Positions 5,653 through 9,686 of a DNA stretch of 9,686 bases are shown in pieces. Source of the DNA: an uncultured beta proteobacterium (GTDB taxonomy: Bacteria; Pseudomonadota; Gammaproteobacteria; Burkholderiales; Burkholderiaceae_C); NCBI GenBank assembly GCA_903928325.1, contig CAIYQF010000327.1, positions 1-9,686 on the forward strand, given 5' to 3'. The position numbers and the translations under genes are program-made. Numbering within the stretch: position 1 is the first letter of the stretch; each line of letters opens with the position of its first letter. The notes under the pieces are model-generated. The model did no database searches and was not told the origin of the DNA. It saw only the letters and a list, made by a program, of their open reading frames with translations.

Positions 5653-7448
5653 ATTCCGCGCCCGCTTTGGCTATGCGTCGCCCCAGCGGCTTTAGGGGCG
5701 CGCTGGATTGGCAGCACCTGTTGGCGTGGCTTCAGGGCGATGGCAGTATTTCGGCAGAAGAGGCCGATCGCTGCCGCGCGCGCTGCGCTTCCGGCGAGAG
5801 TGAGCAGCACCCGGTATTGCGCCTGGCCAGCCTGGGCATGCGCAGGGCGGCAGACCAAAAGTTGCTGGACGCGGAGGCCTTGCTGGCTTGGCTGGCGCCG
5901 CTGGCCGGAGTGCAGTACCTGCGCATCGACCCGCTCAAGGTGGATGTGAGCAAGGTGTCGGACGCTTTCACAGCGGACTACGCCCAGCGCCACAAGGTGC
6001 TGCCGCTCGCCGTGGCGGCCAGTGAAATTGTCGTGGCCAGCGCAGAGCCGTTCGCCAGCGACTGGCTGCCTGAGGTGGAGCGCCAGACCCGACGCCGGGT
6101 GCGATTGGTGCTGGCCAACCCGCAGGACATTGCACGCTACACGGCAGAGTTTTATGCCCTGGCCCATTCGGTGCGGCACGCGCTGAAAAACGGCAACCAA
6201 AACCGCGTCAGCTTCGAGCAACTGGTGGAGATGGGCCGCAGCAACAAGCAGCTCGACGCCAACGACCAAAGCGTGGTGATGGTGGTGGACTGGTTGTGGC
6301 AGTACGCCTTTGACATGCGCGCCAGCGACATTCACCTCGAGCCCCGGCGCGATCAGTGCGTGATTCGCTTTCGGATCGACGGCGTGCTGCACCCGGTGTA
6401 CCAGTTGCCCAGCGCGGTCTTGTTGGCCATGACCGCGCGCATCAAGATTTTGGCCCGCATGGATGTGATTGAGCGCCGCCGTCCGCAAGACGGCCGCATT
6501 AAGACGCGCGACGCCAAGGGTAACGAGATCGAGATGCGCTTGTCCACGCTGCCCACGGCGTTTGGCGAAAAAATGGTGATGCGCATTTTTGACCCGGAGA
6601 ACACCGCCAAAGACCTCGACGCCTTGGGCTTTTCTGTACACGACGCGCAGCGCTGGGAGGCTTTGCTCAAAAAACCGCACGGCATCATTTTGGTCACCGG
6701 CCCCACCGGTTCGGGCAAGACCACTACCTTGTATTCCACCTTGAAGCGGGTTGCCTCAGAGGAAATCAATATCAGCACGGTGGAGGACCCGATCGAAATG
6801 GTCGAGCCCGCCTTTAACCAAACCCAGGTGCAGCCGCAGTTGGACTTTAGCTTTGCCCAGGGCGTGCGCGCACTCATGCGCCAGGACCCCGACGTCATCA
6901 TGGTGGGCGAAATCCGCGACCTGGAGACTGCGGAAATGGCGGTGCAGGCCGCGCTCACTGGGCACCTGGTGTTTTCCACCCTGCACACCAATGACGCACC
7001 ATCGGCTATGACGCGCCTGGTTGAGCTTGGCATCGCGCCGTATTTAATCAGCGCTACGCTGCTGGGTGTGCTAGCCCAGCGCCTGGTGCGGACTTTGTGC
7101 CCGGCGTGTCGCACCCCCGACACGCAAGCCCAGCGCGAGCAGCTTGCCCAGGCCGTGAAGCCGTGGGTGCTGAACGGGGACTACCGGCCCTTCAAGGCCG
7201 TGGGATGCGTGGAATGCCGTATGACGGGCTTTAAGGGCCGCATGGGCCTGTACGAGCTGCTGGTGGTGTCTGAGCCGCTGAGGGCGCTGGTTCAAGACCA
7301 ACCTGACATCGATGCACTGCGCCGCCAAGCGGTAGCCGACGGCATGCAGCCCCTGCGTTTATCGGGGGCACTGCGCGTGGCCGAGGGCCTCACGGTGCTC
7401 GACGAGGTGCTCGGTGCGACGCCCAATTTGAAAGATTCCGGGGTTTAA
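5649..7448 (+). CDS. GspE/PilB-family secretion or pilus assembly ATPase (orphan)
   Basis: This 599-residue cytoplasmic hexameric-ATPase type protein belongs to the type II secretion/type IV pilus traffic ATPases. It has an N-terminal GspE/MshE-like domain (about 75-170, with the VLPLAVAASEIVVASAEP strand pair), the SDIHLEP motif (226-232), Walker A GPTGSGKTTT (351-360), Asp box STVEDPIE (376-383), Walker B DVIMVGEIRD (415-424), His box around HLVFSTLHTNDA (439-450), and a tetracysteine zinc site (CPAC at 484-487 and CVEC at 520-523) as in GspE and PilB. All catalytic elements are intact. The ATG at 5649 overlaps the upstream stop (ATGA). No other secretion or pilus gene is in the window, so its partner machine is unknown: it could serve a Gsp, Tfp or MSHA-like system elsewhere. 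A specific gene symbol is not justified. Confidence 0.92.
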   Translation: MNSAPALAMRRPSGFRGALDWQHLLAWLQGDGSISAEEADRCRARCASGESEQHPVLRLASLGMRRAADQKLLDAEALLAWLAPLAGVQYLRIDPLKVDVSKVSDAFTADYAQRHKVLPLAVAASEIVVASAEPFASDWLPEVERQTRRRVRLVLANPQDIARYTAEFYALAHSVRHALKNGNQNRVSFEQLVEMGRSNKQLDANDQSVVMVVDWLWQYAFDMRASDIHLEPRRDQCVIRFRIDGVLHPVYQLPSAVLLAMTARIKILARMDVIERRRPQDGRIKTRDAKGNEIEMRLSTLPTAFGEKMVMRIFDPENTAKDLDALGFSVHDAQRWEALLKKPHGIILVTGPTGSGKTTTLYSTLKRVASEEINISTVEDPIEMVEPAFNQTQVQPQLDFSFAQGVRALMRQDPDVIMVGEIRDLETAEMAVQAALTGHLVFSTLHTNDAPSAMTRLVELGIAPYLISATLLGVLAQRLVRTLCPACRTPDTQAQREQLAQAVKPWVLNGDYRPFKAVGCVECRMTGFKGRMGLYELLVVSEPLRALVQDQPDIDALRRQAVADGMQPLRLSGALRVAEGLTVLDEVLGATPNLKDSGV

Positions 7449-7486
7449 TGGGTTTCCCGTGCAAAATCGTTCGACATTGGGCATAT

Positions 7487-7492
7487 GAGGAG
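7487..7492 (+). promoter_or_regulatory. Strong ribosome binding site that decides the tctB start
   Basis: GAGGAG lies seven bases before the GTG at 7500. The competing in-frame ATG at 7485 overlaps this purine run and has no ribosome site of its own, so GTG 7500 is the more likely start. Confidence 0.7.
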
Positions 7493-7499
7493 AGGGTTA

Positions 7500-7988
7500 G
7501 TGACGATCAAGAGTCAAAAGGATTTTTTCTCCGGATTGCTGTTTATGGCCGCTGGCGTGACCTTTGCCTGGCTTGCTAGCGGCTACACCATTGGACATGG
7601 CGCGCAGATGGGGCCTGGCTATTTCCCTTTGGTGCTGGGCTTGCTGCTAGCCTTGTTGGGTACCGTCGTGGTGTTCAAGGCGCTGGTGGTCGAAACGGTG
7701 GACGGTCAGCGTGTTGGGCCACTGGCATGGCGACCGGTGGCAGCCATCGTATCGGCCAATGTGGTATTTGGCATTTGTTTGGGTGGACTGCCAGGCTTGC
7801 ATATCCCTGCACTGGGTTTGGTGGTCGCTGTGATGGTCCTCGTCTTGATTGCGGCCAGCGCTTGCACGGGGTTCAAGCCCACCGAGGTGGTGCTGCTCGC
7901 GGGTGGTTTGGCCACTGCAAGCTATGTGACCTTGGACGTGCTGCTAAAGCTGCCGATTTCAATCTGGCCCGTGTTGACCACCGGCTAG
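7500..7988 (+). CDS. tctB: TctB-family small membrane subunit of a tripartite tricarboxylate transporter
   Basis: TctB is the small, poorly conserved integral-membrane subunit that joins TctA in TTT carboxylate importers. The 162-residue protein starts SQKDFFSGLLFMAAGVTFAW and carries the family's MGPGYFP motif (37-43) after the first helix. Hydrophobic segments lie at about 9-27, 42-62, 79-98, 103-122 and 127-150, giving four or five membrane helices. The GTG start at 7500 is chosen because GAGGAG lies seven bases upstream; an ATG at 7485 would add five residues encoded by the ribosome site itself. It follows the ATPase gene by 51 bases and precedes tctA by 13 bases, the usual B-A order. I see no convincing promoter in the gap before it, nor a terminator after the ATPase gene. 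The transported substrate cannot be read from this subunit. Confidence 0.85.
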   Translation: MTIKSQKDFFSGLLFMAAGVTFAWLASGYTIGHGAQMGPGYFPLVLGLLLALLGTVVVFKALVVETVDGQRVGPLAWRPVAAIVSANVVFGICLGGLPGLHIPALGLVVAVMVLVLIAASACTGFKPTEVVLLAGGLATASYVTLDVLLKLPISIWPVLTTG

Positions 7989-7992
7989 GAAA
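7987..7992 (+). promoter_or_regulatory. Ribosome binding site for tctA
   Basis: AGGAAA overlaps the tctB stop codon (TAG, 7986-7988) and lies nine bases before the ATG at 8002. This supports that start over the in-frame ATG at 8011 and ties tctA translation closely to tctB. Confidence 0.6.
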
Positions 7993-8001
7993 CGGGCTTC
8001 C

Positions 8002-9516
8002 ATGTTGGACATGATCGCGAACCTTTCGATGGGCCTGGGGGTGGCGCTGACGCCCATGAACCTGTTGCTTGCCTTGACCGGCTGCCTCTTGGGCACCTTG
8101 ATCGGGGTGTTGCCAGGCATTGGCCCGGTGGCAACGATTGCCATGCTGCTGCCTGTGAGTTATGCATTGCCGCCGGTGGCTGCCTTGATCATGCTCGCCG
8201 GTATTTACTATGGGGCACAGTACGGCGGCTCCACTGCCGCCATTTTGGCCCGTTCGCCGGGTGATACCTCGTCCGCTGTGACCGGCATCGATGGTTTCCA
8301 GATGGCACTGCAAGGCCGTACGGGGCCCGCTTTGGCTGCGGCGGGCCTGGGCTCCTTTTTTGCGGGGTGTGTCGGCACGCTGGTGTTGGCGGCCTTTGCG
8401 CCTGCCTTGGCAGAACTGGCTTTTCAGTTTGGCCCTGCCGAATACTTTTCTCTGATGGTGTTGGGGCTGATCGGCGCGGTGGTGATGGCGTCGGGCTCGC
8501 TGATCAAAGCCATTTCCATGATTGTGCTGGGTATTTTGCTGGGCCTGGTCGGCACGGATGTGAATTCTGGCGTGGCCCGCTTTGCCTTTGGCATGCCCGA
8601 GCTCGATGGTGGGATTGGCTTTGTGGCGCTGGCGATGGGCGTTTTCGGTTACGGCGAAATCCTCAACAACCTCGCCCATGCACCCCAGGAGCGGGATGTT
8701 CTTGCCACCAAGGTCCGGGGCCTTTGGCCTAGCAGGCAAGATCTCAAGGCGATGGCGCCAGCGGTGGTGCGTGGCACCCTGCTGGGGTCGATGTTGGGCA
8801 TTTTGCCCGGAGGCGGTGCCGTGCCAGCGTCCTATGCAGCCTACGCCCAGGAGAAGCGGGTCAAGGTCCGGGATGGGGAAGTCGAGCTGGGCAAGGGCAA
8901 TATCCGGGGGGTCGCTGGACCTGAGTCGGCCAATAATGCCGCAGCGCAAACATCGTTCATTGCGCTATTGGCTCTTGGCATTCCAACCACTGCCGTCATG
9001 GCCTTGCTGGTAGGTGCCATGACCCTGCACAACCTCGATCCTGGCCCCCAAATCATGGGCAACAACCCAGGGCTTTTTTGGGGTTTGGTGGTTTCCATGT
9101 GGATTGGAAACGGGATGCTGGTCGTGCTGAATTTGCCCCTCGTTGGCCTTTGGATCAAGTTGTTGGCGGTGCCCTACCGCTGGCTTTTCCCGGCAATGGT
9201 GTTGTGGTGTGCCCTCGGGGCATACGTCATGCACAGCAGTACTTTTGATGTTTGGCTGTTGGCCGGCTTTGGTTTTGTGGGCTACGTGTTTAATAAGCTG
9301 GACATGGAGCCCACACCCTTGCTTTTGGGCTTTGTGCTGGGCCCCACCATGGAAGAGTATGTTCGTCGGGCCTTGCTGTTTTCGCGCGGGGACTGGAGTA
9401 TCTTTGTGAGCCGTCCCTTGTCTGCAGGCTTGTTGCTTTCAGGCGGCGTCCTGCTGGTGCTGGTTCTCTTGCCCTCGGTCAAAGCCAAGCGGGAGGAAAC
9501 TTTCGTTGAAGATTGA
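8002..9516 (+). CDS. tctA: TctA-family large membrane subunit of a tripartite tricarboxylate transporter
   Basis: TctA is the large channel subunit of TTT-family secondary transporters that take up citrate and other carboxylates with TctB and a periplasmic TctC receptor. The 504-residue, strongly hydrophobic protein matches the usual length of about 500. It shows the two related halves typical of the family: GVLPGIGPV (35-43) in the first and GILPGGGAV (266-274) in the second, each followed by conserved loops, YYGAQYGGSTAAIL (69-82) and GVAGPESANNAAAQTSFIA (303-321). About ten to twelve helices can be drawn. The loop after the first repeat reads LARSPGD (82-88) where family members usually have LLNIPG or LLNTPG (see findings). 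The start at 8002 is supported by AGGAAA. No tctC lies next to it; the following gene belongs to another pathway. Confidence 0.93.
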   Translation: MLDMIANLSMGLGVALTPMNLLLALTGCLLGTLIGVLPGIGPVATIAMLLPVSYALPPVAALIMLAGIYYGAQYGGSTAAILARSPGDTSSAVTGIDGFQMALQGRTGPALAAAGLGSFFAGCVGTLVLAAFAPALAELAFQFGPAEYFSLMVLGLIGAVVMASGSLIKAISMIVLGILLGLVGTDVNSGVARFAFGMPELDGGIGFVALAMGVFGYGEILNNLAHAPQERDVLATKVRGLWPSRQDLKAMAPAVVRGTLLGSMLGILPGGGAVPASYAAYAQEKRVKVRDGEVELGKGNIRGVAGPESANNAAAQTSFIALLALGIPTTAVMALLVGAMTLHNLDPGPQIMGNNPGLFWGLVVSMWIGNGMLVVLNLPLVGLWIKLLAVPYRWLFPAMVLWCALGAYVMHSSTFDVWLLAGFGFVGYVFNKLDMEPTPLLLGFVLGPTMEEYVRRALLFSRGDWSIFVSRPLSAGLLLSGGVLLVLVLLPSVKAKREETFVED

Positions 9517-9550
9517 TGCCGGGCGGGCTTGCGGCGTGCGGGTCTTGTAA

Positions 9551-9587
9551 ATAGCTTTTGGCAATTGGCGCCATTGAATCAATCAAC
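9551..9587 (+). promoter_or_regulatory. Candidate OxyR operator upstream of ahpC
   Basis: Four tetramers, ATAG, CAAT, ATTG and CAAC, are spaced exactly by seven bases each (starting at 9551, 9562, 9573 and 9584). The known OxyR consensus is ATAG-N7-CTAT-N7-ATAG-N7-CTAT; 12 of the 16 defined bases match. The site ends about 22 bases before a -10-like box, where an activator of this type would contact RNA polymerase, and the gene that follows looks like ahpC, a classic OxyR target. The match and spacing are seen directly; OxyR control is inferred. Confidence 0.65.
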
Positions 9588-9609
9588 CCGACGAACAGTT
9601 GGCGCGCCC

Positions 9610-9615
9610 TAGAAT
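9610..9615 (+). promoter_or_regulatory. -10 box of the ahpC promoter
   Basis: TAGAAT matches TATAAT at five of six positions. The place for the -35 box (about 9587-9592, CCCGAC) is poor, which fits a promoter that needs an activator bound just upstream. It would give a leader of roughly 40 bases. Confidence 0.5.
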
Positions 9616-9649
9616 TCAGCCTCTTTACCCGCTCTGCTTTAATCCACCC

Positions 9650-9655
9650 AGGAAA
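9650..9655 (+). promoter_or_regulatory. Ribosome binding site of ahpC
   Basis: AGGAAA lies five bases before the ATG at 9661. With the upstream promoter elements it confirms that a real gene begins at the window edge. Confidence 0.65.
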
Positions 9656-9660
9656 TCACC

Positions 9661-9686
9661 ATGTCTTTGATCAATACCCAAGTCCA
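9661..9686 (+). CDS. ahpC: Start of alkyl hydroperoxide reductase AhpC (only 8 codons in window)
   Basis: Only the first eight residues are visible, MSLINTQV. They match the very conserved beginning of AhpC (E. coli starts MSLINTKIKPF), the peroxiredoxin that reduces hydrogen peroxide and organic peroxides in the cytoplasm. A good ribosome site and a candidate OxyR operator lie upstream, which independently fits ahpC. The peroxidatic and resolving cysteines are outside the window, so the call rests on the N-terminus and the regulatory context. Flagellin genes can also begin with an M-x-INT sequence, but they would not be expected behind an OxyR-type site. Confidence 0.72.

Noticed and set aside
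5583..6680. A 365-codon open frame on the minus strand
   Set aside because: It is antisense to the GspE-type ATPase, histidine- and glutamine-rich as shadow frames are in GC-rich DNA, and shows no domain.
7485..7499. ATG at 7485 as the start of tctB
   Set aside because: The five extra codons coincide with the GAGGAG ribosome site that serves the GTG at 7500, and no ribosome site precedes the ATG.
7449..7499. A promoter for tctBA in the gap after the ATPase gene
   Set aside because: A CAAAAT at 7462-7467 is only a 4/6 match to a -10 box and has no -35 at acceptable spacing, so I do not call it.
7873..8949. A 358-codon open frame on the minus strand
   Set aside because: It is antisense to tctA, with biased composition and no recognisable domain; the opposite strand encodes a complete TctA protein.
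9517..9550. A transcription terminator after tctA
   Set aside because: The region is GC-rich but I could not find a stem of useful length followed by a T-run; only short four-base pairings occur.

Overview
The window is high-GC and densely coded, with gene content and order typical of a betaproteobacterium. The protein wording and the scattered AT-rich patches suggest a Burkholderiales member, probably Comamonadaceae (Rhodoferax/Polaromonas/Acidovorax-like). This placement is inference from family resemblance, not a database match. There is no RNA gene, CRISPR array, insertion sequence or recognisable phage or plasmid gene. No stretch longer than about 150 bases lacks a gene.

Layout. Bases 1-1967 on the minus strand hold an RpfE/phosphoglycerate-mutase-like gene followed by recJ, which runs off the left edge; the two overlap by ATGA. 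A 59-base divergent gap (1968-2026) separates them from a plus-strand run: lolC and lolD (lipoprotein release from the inner membrane), a YjjV-type TatD-family metal hydrolase, a spermidine-synthase-fold protein, and an orphan GspE/PilB-family ATPase (to 7448). Genes in this run overlap or lie within 52 bases, so it may be one transcript. After a 51-base gap come tctB and tctA, the membrane subunits of a tripartite tricarboxylate transporter, without a tctC receptor gene beside them. The right edge (9517-9686) is a regulatory region with a good candidate OxyR operator and a -10 box, followed by the first 26 bases of what looks like ahpC.

How the genes relate. RecJ (DNA repair) and AhpC (peroxide defence) are stress and maintenance functions at opposite ends. 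LolC and LolD form one ABC machine, and a single LolC/E-type subunit suggests a homodimeric (LolF-like) complex. TctB and TctA form one carboxylate uptake channel that must borrow a periplasmic receptor from elsewhere. The ATPase and the spermidine-synthase-like protein are translationally coupled but have no obvious shared pathway.

I found no clear undescribed defence or mobile system. The points most worth a second look are the OxyR-type operator, the coupled orphan ATPase pair, an altered conserved loop in TctA, the receptor-less TctBA pair, closely spaced start-proximal -10 boxes in the divergent gap, and a codon-anomalous, repeat-like patch inside recJ.
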